DNA of 39,285 nucleotides, from NCBI GenBank assembly GCA_947631325.1, contig CANRKX010000012.1, positions 1 to 39,285 of the forward strand, written 5' to 3'. The position numbers and the translations under genes are program-made. The notes under the pieces are model-generated. The model was not told the DNA's origin and ran no database searches. It saw only the letters and a program-made list of their open reading frames with translations. Below are positions 1 through 8,411 of the stretch, one piece after another. The DNA is from an uncultured Clostridia bacterium (GTDB taxonomy: Bacteria > Bacillota > Clostridia > Christensenellales > Borkfalkiaceae). Numbering within the stretch: position 1 is the stretch's first letter; the number at the start of each line of letters is the position of its first letter.

Positions 1-92
1 CGTGAATATCGCTTGATCGCGCGGGCGACCGCGCGGGTAGATAGATGACCGTACACGACAGAACTCGGCTTACAGATCAATCTCAAATCGCC
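1..92 (+). ncRNA. rnpB: RNase P RNA (rnpB), 3' end only
   Basis: The first ~90 bases match the conserved 3' end of bacterial RNase P RNA as I know it: a GATGACCGT-type segment, then CACGACAGAACTCGGCTTA and an AGATC element near the end. This is the catalytic RNA that matures tRNA 5' ends. The 5' part lies outside the window and the exact 3' end is estimated. A strong hairpin with a T tract follows at once, as expected for a stand-alone RNA gene. No protein frame explains this segment. Confidence 0.88.
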
Positions 93-106
93 TTTTTGAA
101 TATGGC

Positions 107-148
107 GGGGCGGGGAATTTTTTGAAAAATTCCCCGCCCCGATTTTTT
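107..148 (+). terminator. Rho-independent terminator of rnpB
   Basis: A perfect 16-bp stem (GGGGCGGGGAATTTTT with its complement) encloses a 2-nt gap and is followed by GATTTTTTG. It sits directly after the RNase P RNA end. Confidence 0.8.
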
Positions 149-230
149 GCACTCAATCCTTGGCAATCGCCGTCAAATATGATAAAATATTGATGCCGAA
201 CTTTAAGCTTAAAAGAGCGGCGGGCGGATA

Positions 231-260
231 AGAACGGATAAGAACGGATAAGAACGAATA
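231..260. repeat. Short tandem repeat, 10-bp unit x3
   Basis: The unit AGAACGGATA occurs twice in a row and a third time with one change (AGAACGAATA), directly upstream of the ABC-2 ATPase gene. The rest of the ~165 bp between the rnpB terminator and the first CDS shows no gene. The repeat may be a slippage tract or a protein-binding array; no function is evident. Confidence 0.6.
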
Positions 261-314
261 AGCGCGGACGCTATACCCCGAAAAATCAAAAAAATTTTAA
301 GAGAGAAGTTTGAA

Positions 315-1223
315 ATGGTGATAAACATTGAAAATCTGAAAAAGTCGTTTAAGGACGTGAAGGCGGTGGACGACCTATCCTTTTCGGTGAGGGAGGGCGA
401 GCTGTTTGCCTTTCTCGGCGTGAACGGCGCGGGCAAGTCCACTACCATAAATATAATAAGCGGCATTTTAAAGCGCGATGGCGGAAAAGTGGAGGTGTGC
501 GGCGAGAATATCGACGAACACCCCGAGCGCGTGCGGGCGAAACTTGGCGTTGTTTTCCAAAATTCGGCGCTTGACAAGAGGTTGACGGCGTTGGATAACC
601 TGAAGAGCAGGGCGGCGATGTACGGCATTTTCGGCGCGGAGTTCGGAAAAAAGCTTGAAGAGTTGGACGGGCTGTTGGACTTGAAGGACATCTTGAAAAG
701 ACCAATTATCAAGCTTTCGGGCGGGCAAAAGAGGAGGGTTGACATAGCGCGCGCCCTTATTCACAGCCCCGAACTTCTCATTTTGGACGAGCCGACGACG
801 GGGCTTGACCCCAACACCCGCCGCGCCGTGTGGAACGTCATTGAAAAATATCGCAAAGAGCGGGGGCTTTCGGTGCTGTTGACCACCCATTACATGGAGG
901 AATCTGCGGTTTCCGACTATGTCTTGATAATCGACGGCGGAAAAAAGGCGGCGGAGGGAACACCGCACGACCTTAAAACCAAATATGCAAGCGATTTTAT
1001 CCGCTTTTACGACCGCCTCGACGAGGCGGAAGGGCGGTTGAAGCAGTATGGCTATACACTAAAAAGAGAGCGCGATTTTCTAGAAGCCGAGCTCAAAAAT
1101 ACGGCGGAAGTTGCCAACCTTTTTGCAAAGGAACCTCAAATTTTCAACGATTTCGAGGTGTTGAAGGGCAACATGGACAACGTGTTTTTAAAGGTGACGG
1201 GCAAGGACATAAGGGAGGTCTGA
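315..1223 (+). CDS. ABC-2 type transporter, ATP-binding protein
   Basis: This 302-aa protein is a cytoplasmic ATPase of an ABC exporter of the DrrA/CcmA-like class. Visible motifs in order are Walker A GVNGAGKST near residue 36, signature LSGGQKRR near 134, Walker B LLILDEPTTGLDP near 153, and the H-loop TTHYMEE near 193. The last ~90 residues form the accessory C-terminal region common in this class. The ATG follows an AGAGAG-type ribosome site. The permease starts two bases after its stop, so the two form one operon and one transporter. The substrate (drug, lipid, polysaccharide or peptide) cannot be read from the sequence. Confidence 0.93.
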   Translation: MVINIENLKKSFKDVKAVDDLSFSVREGELFAFLGVNGAGKSTTINIISGILKRDGGKVEVCGENIDEHPERVRAKLGVVFQNSALDKRLTALDNLKSRAAMYGIFGAEFGKKLEELDGLLDLKDILKRPIIKLSGGQKRRVDIARALIHSPELLILDEPTTGLDPNTRRAVWNVIEKYRKERGLSVLLTTHYMEESAVSDYVLIIDGGKKAAEGTPHDLKTKYASDFIRFYDRLDEAEGRLKQYGYTLKRERDFLEAELKNTAEVANLFAKEPQIFNDFEVLKGNMDNVFLKVTGKDIREV

Positions 1224-1224
1224 G

Positions 1225-2169
1225 ATGGTTGAATTGAAAAAGCTCGGCGCGCTCGTTCTGCGCAACATGAAGTGCTATTTTAAGGATAAATTCCTCTTTT
1301 TCGTCTCGCTTATAACGCCCATTATACTTTTGGTGCTGTTTATGACCTTTCTTCGCGGGGTCTACATTCAGTCGTTTGACGATATCTTCAAGGCGAGCGG
1401 CTTCACCCTCACCCAGCCGAGGGTCAAAGAGGGGCTTGCGGGAAGTTGGCTGCTATCTTCCATACTCGCGGTCAGTTCGGTGACGGTGGCAATCTGTTCC
1501 AACGCCGTGATGATATCGGACAAGATAGAGGGAACATTGAACGATATTATGATAACGCCCGTGAAGGGAACAACCCTTTCGATAAGCTACTTTGTCGCAA
1601 ACTTCATAGTGACCTTTATCGTGATGATTTGCGTGTATTTTTTGGGGCTTATTTACCTTGCGGCGGTGGGGTGGTGCCTTTCGTTTGCCGACGTCATGCT
1701 CGTGTTTGCCGATATTATCTGCTGCGTGCTGTTCGGGACGCTGCTTGCGGGGGTCATTGAGAGCTTTATCTCCTCGCAGGGGGGAATGTCGGCGATTTCC
1801 ACCCTTGTTTCGAGCATGTACGGCTTTATATGCGGCGCGTACATGCCGCTGTCGCAATTTGCCGACGCAATGCGAAATATAATATGTTGTCTGCCGGGCA
1901 CGTACAGCGTGGGAATTCTGAGAAATCATATGATGACGCCGTACGTCGAAGAGCTTGAATCGCTCGGGCTGAGCGAGGCGGGCGCGAAAGGTCTTTTGGA
2001 CGGGTTTGACTGCAACTTGAGGATAGGCGGAACATTCGATAAGATAAGCTACTCGGGCGGAATTGAGGTGCCCGTTTGGGCAATGTATTTAATTTTATTC
2101 GGCACTTGCGCCCTGCTTTTGGCGGCATATATATCCATTGTAGTTGTAAAGAACGGGAAAAAGAGGTGA
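1225..2169 (+). CDS. ABC-2 type transporter, permease
   Basis: This 314-aa integral membrane protein is the partner of the preceding ATPase. An N-terminal membrane segment (FFVSLITPIILLVLF) is followed by an extracytoplasmic stretch. A block of about five hydrophobic helices then spans roughly residues 70-225, including the ABC-2 signature region around GTLNDIMITPVKG. A last helix near the end precedes a Lys/Arg tail (KNGKKR). A GGGAGGT ribosome site lies inside the end of the ATPase gene, consistent with coupled translation. No terminator is obvious in the 141 bp after it, which hold a 14-bp palindrome. Confidence 0.92.
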   Translation: MVELKKLGALVLRNMKCYFKDKFLFFVSLITPIILLVLFMTFLRGVYIQSFDDIFKASGFTLTQPRVKEGLAGSWLLSSILAVSSVTVAICSNAVMISDKIEGTLNDIMITPVKGTTLSISYFVANFIVTFIVMICVYFLGLIYLAAVGWCLSFADVMLVFADIICCVLFGTLLAGVIESFISSQGGMSAISTLVSSMYGFICGAYMPLSQFADAMRNIICCLPGTYSVGILRNHMMTPYVEELESLGLSEAGAKGLLDGFDCNLRIGGTFDKISYSGGIEVPVWAMYLILFGTCALLLAAYISIVVVKNGKKR

Positions 2170-2310
2170 GATTTTTAAAGAGCGGAGGCTATCGACAAAA
2201 ATTTTATGCGCATAAATGAAAATTTTTTGGATTTTCAGGGGGTGCGGACGCTTAAAGAGGGCAAATAGCGTTTACAATTAAAGTGGAAAAATTTTTTTTG
2301 AGGACGTGTT

Positions 2311-3537
2311 ATGCAACAGGAAAGATTGGAAAAATATGCGCGGCTGCTCGTTGACGTCGGGCTGAACGTGCAGAAGGGGCAGGAGGTCATCGTCCGCTGC
2401 GGGCTTGACCAGCCCGATTTTACGGCGATGGTGGTTGAGGAGTGCTACAAGCGCGGGGCTTCGCGCGTCAAGGTGGAGTGGTCGTACATGCCCGTGTCGC
2501 GGCTGAACGCAATATATCGCTCGCTTGAAACGCTGTCTGAATTTTCGGCAATCGAGGAAGAGGAATTCAAAAGGCGGCTTAAAAAGGATACGGCGATAAT
2601 CTGGCTTGACTCGGAGGACCCCGACGGAATGACAGGCGTGGACGACGAGAAGATGGCGGCGGCGAATAAGGCGAAATTCCCCTTCGTAAAGCCCTATCGC
2701 GACGCATTGGAGAACAAATATCAGTGGTGTATAGCCGCCGTTCCCGGGAGGGAGTGGGCGGAAAAGGTGTTCCCCGAGTTGAAGGGCGCGGACGCTATCG
2801 AAAAACTTTGGGAAGCGATTTTATACACCGCGCGCGTGGACGACGACCCCATAAAGGCGTGGGATAGGCACAACGCCGAACTTTTGAAGCACTGTAAGCT
2901 GTTGAACAGCTATAAATTCGAGAGCCTTGAATACAAGAGCAAAAACGGCACCGACTTTAAGGTGGGCTTGAACCCCAAGGGCTTATTTTTGGGCGGCGGA
3001 GAGGAGACGCTGGGGACGAAGGTTTACTTCAATCCCAACATTCCCTCCGAAGAGGTGTTCACCTCGCCCATGCGCGGAAAGGCGGAGGGCGTGGTGGTTG
3101 CCACAAAGCCTTTATCCTATCAGGGCAAGCTAATTGAGAATTTCAGCGTGAAATTCAAGGACGGAAAGGTGGTGGAGGTCCACGCCGAAAAAAATCAGGA
3201 ATTGCTTGAAAAGATGGTGACCATGGACGAGGGCGCAAGCTATCTCGGCGAGGTCGCATTAATAGGTTACGACAGCCCCATAAACAACACGGGCATACTC
3301 TTCTATAATACCCTTTTCGACGAGAACGCGAGCTGTCACCTCGCCCTCGGCAGGGGATTCAACAACTGCCTTGAGGGGTTCGAAAATTACAGCTACGAGC
3401 AGTGCAAGGAGCTGGGAATAAACGACTCGATGATACACGTCGATTTCATGATAGGGAGTAGGGATTTGGAGATTACGGGCGTCACGAAGGACGGAAAAAG
3501 GGTGCCCGTGTTCAAAAACGGAGATTGGGTCATTTAA
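2311..3537 (+). CDS. M29 family metal-dependent aminopeptidase
   Basis: This 408-aa protein matches the AmpS/AmpT/PepS family of M29 aminopeptidases, which remove N-terminal residues from peptides using two metal ions in the cytoplasm. The family's likely metal-site residues are visible: Glu in PSEEVFT, Glu in LGEVAL, His in SCHLALG, and His plus Asp in MIHVDFM near the C-terminus. Length is typical (about 410 aa). GAGGACG is the ribosome site. It is a single-gene unit ending in a hairpin terminator, convergent with the methyltransferase gene. Confidence 0.95.
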   Translation: MQQERLEKYARLLVDVGLNVQKGQEVIVRCGLDQPDFTAMVVEECYKRGASRVKVEWSYMPVSRLNAIYRSLETLSEFSAIEEEEFKRRLKKDTAIIWLDSEDPDGMTGVDDEKMAAANKAKFPFVKPYRDALENKYQWCIAAVPGREWAEKVFPELKGADAIEKLWEAILYTARVDDDPIKAWDRHNAELLKHCKLLNSYKFESLEYKSKNGTDFKVGLNPKGLFLGGGEETLGTKVYFNPNIPSEEVFTSPMRGKAEGVVVATKPLSYQGKLIENFSVKFKDGKVVEVHAEKNQELLEKMVTMDEGASYLGEVALIGYDSPINNTGILFYNTLFDENASCHLALGRGFNNCLEGFENYSYEQCKELGINDSMIHVDFMIGSRDLEITGVTKDGKRVPVFKNGDWVI

Positions 3538-3546
3538 ATGAATTTA

Positions 3547-3580
3547 GCAAAAAAGCACGGCAAACGCCGTGTTTTTTTGC
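3547..3580. terminator. Bidirectional terminator between convergent genes
   Basis: The core stem CACGGC/GCCGTG with an AAAC loop is flanked by GCAAAAAA and TTTTTTTGC, which also pair. It can therefore terminate the aminopeptidase gene on plus and the methyltransferase gene on minus. Confidence 0.8.
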
Positions 3581-3633
3581 TATTTTAAGCCTTTTATATA
3601 GTACTACGTCACACATAATAGCCCGTTTTCGGG

Positions 3634-4797
3634 TTAAATTACGTTTAAAACGTAGAATTTCAAGTACTGCGTTTCCTCGGCGGATAAAAGCGACGGATGG
3701 TCGGGCGACTGCGTCTTTATCTCGACGGTGCGCACAATCTTTCCGCTCTCCTTTGCGGCGTCTTTCAACATCTTTTCAAAGAGCTGTGCGCTCATGTAGT
3801 GCGAGCAGGAACAGGTAATAAGGAAGCCGCCGCTCTTTACAATCTTCATAGCGTTGAGGTTGACGTCCTTGTAGCCGCGATATGCGTCCTTGACTTCGTC
3901 CGCCGTCTTGCAAAAGGCGGGAGGGTCGAGGACGACGCAGTCGAAAAATCTTTTCTCCCGTCTGAAATTTCTCAAAGCTTCGAACACGTCCGCCTGCATA
4001 GTCTCGATATTTTCAAAGCCGTTTAACTTGGCGTTGTCCTCGACGTTTTTGAGGGCGAGGGGAGAGATATCGAGAGAGAGCACCTTTTCTGCGCTCATTG
4101 CGGCGTTTAAAGAGAAGCCGCCGCTGTTGCAAAAGCAATCCAAAACCTCGCCGCGGGCATATCGCCTTACGGCAAACCTGTTCTCCTTCTGGTCGAGAAA
4201 GTAGCCCGTCTTTTGCCCGTTCTTGACGTCGACGAGCATCTTTATATTATTTTCTTCAATCTCTATATAGTCGGGCACCTCGCCGTAAAGCACCCCCTTG
4301 ACGTCGCTCAACCCCTCTTTTTTGCGGACGGAGACGTCGCTCCGCTCGTAAATTCCCTTGGGGGAGAAGAGCTTGACAAGACAGTCGGCTATCATCTTTT
4401 TGCGTTTGTCGATGCCGAGGGAAAGGCACTGCATGACGAGGTAGTCGCCGTATCTGTCAACGATGAGTGCGGGCAGATTGTCGGCTTCGGCAAACACCAT
4501 GCGGTAGGCGGAGGAAAAATTCAGCCCTTTCCTGTAATCGTCTGCGGCTTTAAGGCGGCTTAGATACAGTTCTTCGCCGTCCTCCGAGCTGTCGCGGATA
4601 AATATGCGGACGAGAATTTTGGAAGCGTGATTAATATACCCCTTGCCGATAAATCTTCCGTCGTTGGAAAAGACGGAGGCGAGTTCGCCGTTCTTGCCCT
4701 CGCCCGAAATTTTATAAACTTCGTTGGCGTACACCCAGCTGTGTCCCGCCACAATGCGCTTTTCTTCGTTCTTTTTGAGATAAATTTCGTAAGCCAT
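3634..4797 (-). CDS. RlmI-like SAM-dependent 23S rRNA cytosine methyltransferase
   Basis: This 387-aa protein has the RlmI/YwbD layout. An N-terminal PUA RNA-binding domain (about residues 1-80, motif GHSWVYANEV) is followed by a Rossmann methyltransferase domain. The SAM-binding motif I reads LDCFCNSGGFSLNA and the catalytic motif IV reads LDPPAF. Family members methylate a cytosine (C5) in 23S rRNA. No Shine-Dalgarno sequence is visible. A TTGCAA-N17-TAAAAT promoter ends six bases before the ATG, suggesting a leaderless mRNA. Homologues begin in the same way (M-x-Y-LKK), so a later start is unlikely. Confidence 0.93.
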   Translation of the reverse strand: MAYEIYLKKNEEKRIVAGHSWVYANEVYKISGEGKNGELASVFSNDGRFIGKGYINHASKILVRIFIRDSSEDGEELYLSRLKAADDYRKGLNFSSAYRMVFAEADNLPALIVDRYGDYLVMQCLSLGIDKRKKMIADCLVKLFSPKGIYERSDVSVRKKEGLSDVKGVLYGEVPDYIEIEENNIKMLVDVKNGQKTGYFLDQKENRFAVRRYARGEVLDCFCNSGGFSLNAAMSAEKVLSLDISPLALKNVEDNAKLNGFENIETMQADVFEALRNFRREKRFFDCVVLDPPAFCKTADEVKDAYRGYKDVNLNAMKIVKSGGFLITCSCSHYMSAQLFEKMLKDAAKESGKIVRTVEIKTQSPDHPSLLSAEETQYLKFYVLNVI

Positions 4798-4803
4798 GCT
4801 TCG

Positions 4804-4832
4804 ATTTTATCATTTTACAATAATAATTGCAA
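4804..4832 (-). promoter_or_regulatory. Promoter of the methyltransferase gene, predicted leaderless
   Basis: On the minus strand TTGCAA and TAAAAT are separated by 17 bp. Only six bases (CGAAGC) separate the -10 box from ATG, so +1 falls on the start codon. Confidence 0.6.
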
Positions 4833-4848
4833 ACGCATTTAATATAAT

Positions 4849-4877
4849 TTGATTTTTATTTATATAAATGGTATAAT
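4849..4877 (+). promoter_or_regulatory. Promoter of the ABC exporter operon, near-leaderless
   Basis: TTGATT-N17-TATAAT is followed by eight bases and then the ATG of the first exporter gene. The predicted 5' leader is 0-2 nt. It is divergent from the methyltransferase promoter. Confidence 0.65.
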
Positions 4878-4885
4878 TTGGGAGT

Positions 4886-6610
4886 ATGCGGAAGCTTTTG
4901 AAATATTTAACGCACTATAAGCTCGATTCCGTCCTCGCGCCCCTATTCAAGCTGCTCGAGGCGTGTTTTGAGCTGTTCGTGCCCATCGTCGTGGCGTCCA
5001 TAATAGACGACGGCGTGACGGGCGGCAGGGGAGTAAGTTATATTGTTTACGCCTGCCTCATTCTCGTTGCGTTGGGCGTTATAGGGCTCGTTGCGGCGGT
5101 GACGGCGCAATTTTTTGCCGCGCGCGCCGCGGTGGGATTTTCAAAGGAACTTCGGCACGATTTATTCAAGAATATTCAGTCGCTCTCATTCTCGCAGATA
5201 GACGGGGTGGGCACGGCGAAGATGATAACCCGCATGACGAGCGACGTCAACCAGATACAGTCGGGCGTGAACCTCGTTTTAAGGCTGTTCATGCGCTCGC
5301 CCTTCATTGTCTTCGGCGCGATGATCATGGCGTTTGTCATCGACGTATATGCGGGCACGGTGTTTGCCGTGGCGATTGCCGCCCTCTGCGTCGTCGTGTT
5401 CGGCATAATGCTCGCTTCGATACCCCTATACAGGCGCACTCAGGGCGATTTGGATAGCGTTACGGTCACCACACGCGAGACTCTGACGGGCGCGAGGGTG
5501 CTGCGCGCTTTCTGCAAGGAAGAGGACGAGATTGCCGAATTCAATACAAGAAACGAGCGGCTCAAAAAGTCGCAACTCTTCGTCGGCGGCATATCTGCGC
5601 TCATGAATCCCCTGACCTACGCCATAATAAACGTCGCAATAATCGTCCTTTTGTACACGGGCGCGCTGAGGGTTGAGGGCGGAGTGTTGACGCAGGGACT
5701 CGTCATCGCCCTGTATAACTATATGTCGCAGATACTCGTCGAGCTCATTAAGCTCGCCAACCTCATCATAACCGTCACCAAATCCTTTGCATGCGCGGGC
5801 AGGGTGGCGGAGATACTCGATATGACCCCCTCTTTAAAGTCTGTCGAACCCCAAAAATCTTCGGAAAATAGTCACTTTATAGAGTTTAAGGGGGTGTCGG
5901 TGAATTACGGAGACGCCGCGGTCAACGCCCTCGACGATATCTCGTTTACGGCGGAAAAGGGGCAGACCATAGGAATTATAGGCGGCACGGGCGCGGGCAA
6001 GACGACGCTTATCAACACAATTCCCCACTTTTACGACGTGTGCGCGGGCGAAATTTTAATTGGCGGCGAGAACGTGGCGGCAATGGGCGACGAAAGGCTG
6101 CGCTCTGCATGCGGAGTGGTGCCCCAACATGCCGTGCTGTTTGAGGGAACCATACGCGATAATTTGCTTTGGGGCAAGGGCGACGCGACCGATAAGGAAC
6201 TTTTGGAAGCGTTGGAGACGGCGCAGGCAAAGGACGTGATTGCGGCAAAGAGCGGCGGACTCGACGAAAGGGTGGAGCAGGGCGGCAAGAACTTTTCCGG
6301 CGGGCAGCGGCAAAGGCTGACCATTGCGCGCGCCCTCGTCAGAAAGCCCGAAATACTCATTCTCGACGACAGCGCGTCGGCACTCGACTATGCAACCGAC
6401 GCAAGATTGCGCAAATCATTGAAAAATCTCGACTATAATCCCACCGTATTCATAGTGTCGCAGCGCACTTCGTCAATAAAGAGCGCTGACAAGATAATCG
6501 TGCTCGACGGCGGAAAGATGGTGGGAATTGGCACCCACGACGAGCTGATGAAGTCGTGCGATATCTATCGCGAAATACACTATTCGCAGTACGCGAAGGA
6601 GGGGGCGTGA
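4886..6610 (+). CDS. ABC exporter, half-transporter A (non-canonical ATP site)
   Basis: This 574-aa protein has an N-terminal six-helix exporter domain (about residues 1-310) and a C-terminal ATPase domain. Walker A is GGTGAGKTT near 368, the signature is FSGGQRQR near 470, and Walker B is LILDDSASALD near 491. The residue after the Walker B Asp is Asp instead of the catalytic Glu. This is the usual mark of the degenerate-site subunit in heterodimeric exporters such as TM287/288 or YheI/YheH. The next gene, one base away, supplies the canonical Glu. The likely role is export of drugs, lipids or peptides; the substrate is unknown. A paralogue begins at the right edge of the window. Confidence 0.94.
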   Translation: MRKLLKYLTHYKLDSVLAPLFKLLEACFELFVPIVVASIIDDGVTGGRGVSYIVYACLILVALGVIGLVAAVTAQFFAARAAVGFSKELRHDLFKNIQSLSFSQIDGVGTAKMITRMTSDVNQIQSGVNLVLRLFMRSPFIVFGAMIMAFVIDVYAGTVFAVAIAALCVVVFGIMLASIPLYRRTQGDLDSVTVTTRETLTGARVLRAFCKEEDEIAEFNTRNERLKKSQLFVGGISALMNPLTYAIINVAIIVLLYTGALRVEGGVLTQGLVIALYNYMSQILVELIKLANLIITVTKSFACAGRVAEILDMTPSLKSVEPQKSSENSHFIEFKGVSVNYGDAAVNALDDISFTAEKGQTIGIIGGTGAGKTTLINTIPHFYDVCAGEILIGGENVAAMGDERLRSACGVVPQHAVLFEGTIRDNLLWGKGDATDKELLEALETAQAKDVIAAKSGGLDERVEQGGKNFSGGQRQRLTIARALVRKPEILILDDSASALDYATDARLRKSLKNLDYNPTVFIVSQRTSSIKSADKIIVLDGGKMVGIGTHDELMKSCDIYREIHYSQYAKEGA

Positions 6611-6611
6611 T

Positions 6612-8366
6612 ATGGCAATCCCCCGCAAGCGCATAGTAAAGCGCATACTTCGGCAACTAAAAGACTATAAATTTTCTGTGGCGGCAACCATATTTTTCGC
6701 CCTCGTCACAGTGGCGGGCACCCTCGCCGTGCCAATATTTTTCGGGCGGGTGATTGACTTAATTGTCGTCGGCGGCATAGATTTTAAGGCGATTTTCAAA
6801 GAATTCACGATAATCGGCGTGCTGATTGCCATAACCTGCCTTTCGCAGTGGCTGATGGGCATTGTCAACAACAGAATAACTTATAACGTCGTCCGCGACA
6901 TAAGGCGGCAGGCGTTTGAAAAATTGCAGACCTTGCCCCTGAAATTTATCGATGGGCACCCATATGGCGACGTCGTGGGCAGGGTGATTGCCGACGTCGA
7001 CCAATTCGCGGACGGGCTTTTGATGGGCTTTACACAGACTTTTACGGGCGTTTTGACCATTGTTGGCACTCTCGTCATAATGCTTGTGATAAATTGGATT
7101 ATCGCGCTCGTCGTGTTCTTCATAACCCCTTTATCGCTTTTCGTGGCGAAATTTATAGCGTCGAGAACATATTCCATGTTCAAAAAGGCGTCCGAGACAA
7201 GGGGCGAACAGACGGCGTTTATCGACGAGATGATAGGAAATTTGAAGGTCGTGCAGGCGTTCGGGCGGGAGGACGAAAACCTTGAAAAGTTCGACGAGAT
7301 TAATTCGCGGCTTACCAAGGCTTCCTTGAAATCAATATTCTTTTCCTCGCTCGTCAACCCCTCGACGCGCTTTATCAACGCCATGGTGTATGCGGCGGTG
7401 GCGCTATCGGGGGCGATAATGCTCGCCTTGAAAACTCCCCTTCCAGTGGCGTTTTCGGTGGGGCTTTTGAACAGCCTTTTGGCATACGCAAACCAATACA
7501 CAAAACCCTTCAACGAGATTTCGGGGGTGGTGACCGAACTTCAGAACGCCGTGGCTTGCGCGGGCAGGATTTACGAGATTATAGACGAGACCCCCGAAAA
7601 GCCAGACGACCCCGACGCCAAGTCGCTTCAAAACGTTGAGGGGGAAGTGGCGTTCGATAGCGTATATTTTTCATACACGGCGGACAAAAAACTCATTGAA
7701 AATCTCAATCTGAAGGTGGAGGCGGGCAAGCGGATTGCGATAGTCGGACCGACGGGCTGCGGCAAGACGACGCTTATCAACCTTTTAATGAGATTTTACG
7801 ACCCCTTATCGGGCAAAATTTCGGTGGACGGCAACCCAATAGACAGGGTGACGAGGAAGTCCTTGCGCTCCAATTACGGCATGGTGTTGCAGGACACTTG
7901 GCTTAAAAGCGGCACTGTTAGGGAAAATATCTTAATGGGCAAGCCCGACGCTTCCGAAGAGGAGATGATTGAAGCGGCAAAGGCGGCGCATGCGCACAAC
8001 TTCATCATGCAGATGGCGGGCGGCTATGACGCGGTTATAGCCGAGGACGGCGGCAATCTTTCGCAGGGGCAAAAACAGCTTTTGTGCATAACGAGAATAA
8101 TGCTTTCCCTTCCGCCAATGCTCATCCTCGACGAGGCGACCTCTTCCATAGATACCCGCACAGAAAAGAGAATACAGGACGCGTTCGCAAAGCTCATGGA
8201 AGGGAGAACGAGCTTCATCGTCGCGCACAGGCTATCCACCATAAAGGAAGCCGATTTAATACTCGTTATGCGGGACGGCAATATAGTGGAACAGGGCACA
8301 CACGACGAGCTTTTGAAGCTTGACGGGTTTTACGCTAACCTATACAACAGTCAATTCGCGGTATAA
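6612..8366 (+). CDS. ABC exporter, half-transporter B (canonical ATP site)
   Basis: This 584-aa protein has a six-helix exporter domain (about 1-320) and an ATPase domain with Walker A GPTGCGKTT near 379, signature LSQGQKQ near 482 and Walker B LILDEATSSID near 504 with the catalytic Glu present. It pairs with the preceding gene to form one heterodimeric exporter. AAGGAGG overlaps the end of the upstream gene and the start lies one base after its stop, so translation is probably coupled. The signature has Q in place of the second G (LSQGQ), as commonly seen in this subunit class. Confidence 0.94.
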   Translation: MAIPRKRIVKRILRQLKDYKFSVAATIFFALVTVAGTLAVPIFFGRVIDLIVVGGIDFKAIFKEFTIIGVLIAITCLSQWLMGIVNNRITYNVVRDIRRQAFEKLQTLPLKFIDGHPYGDVVGRVIADVDQFADGLLMGFTQTFTGVLTIVGTLVIMLVINWIIALVVFFITPLSLFVAKFIASRTYSMFKKASETRGEQTAFIDEMIGNLKVVQAFGREDENLEKFDEINSRLTKASLKSIFFSSLVNPSTRFINAMVYAAVALSGAIMLALKTPLPVAFSVGLLNSLLAYANQYTKPFNEISGVVTELQNAVACAGRIYEIIDETPEKPDDPDAKSLQNVEGEVAFDSVYFSYTADKKLIENLNLKVEAGKRIAIVGPTGCGKTTLINLLMRFYDPLSGKISVDGNPIDRVTRKSLRSNYGMVLQDTWLKSGTVRENILMGKPDASEEEMIEAAKAAHAHNFIMQMAGGYDAVIAEDGGNLSQGQKQLLCITRIMLSLPPMLILDEATSSIDTRTEKRIQDAFAKLMEGRTSFIVAHRLSTIKEADLILVMRDGNIVEQGTHDELLKLDGFYANLYNSQFAV

Positions 8367-8411
8367 ATGCCGTAAATCAACAATAAAAAAGTCCTATTTT
8401 CAAGGAGAATT

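Noticed and set aside
1-48. C-terminal end of a protein gene entering from the left
   Set aside because: An open frame runs to a TGA at 46-48, but the sequence matches the RNase P RNA 3' end and continues past that stop.
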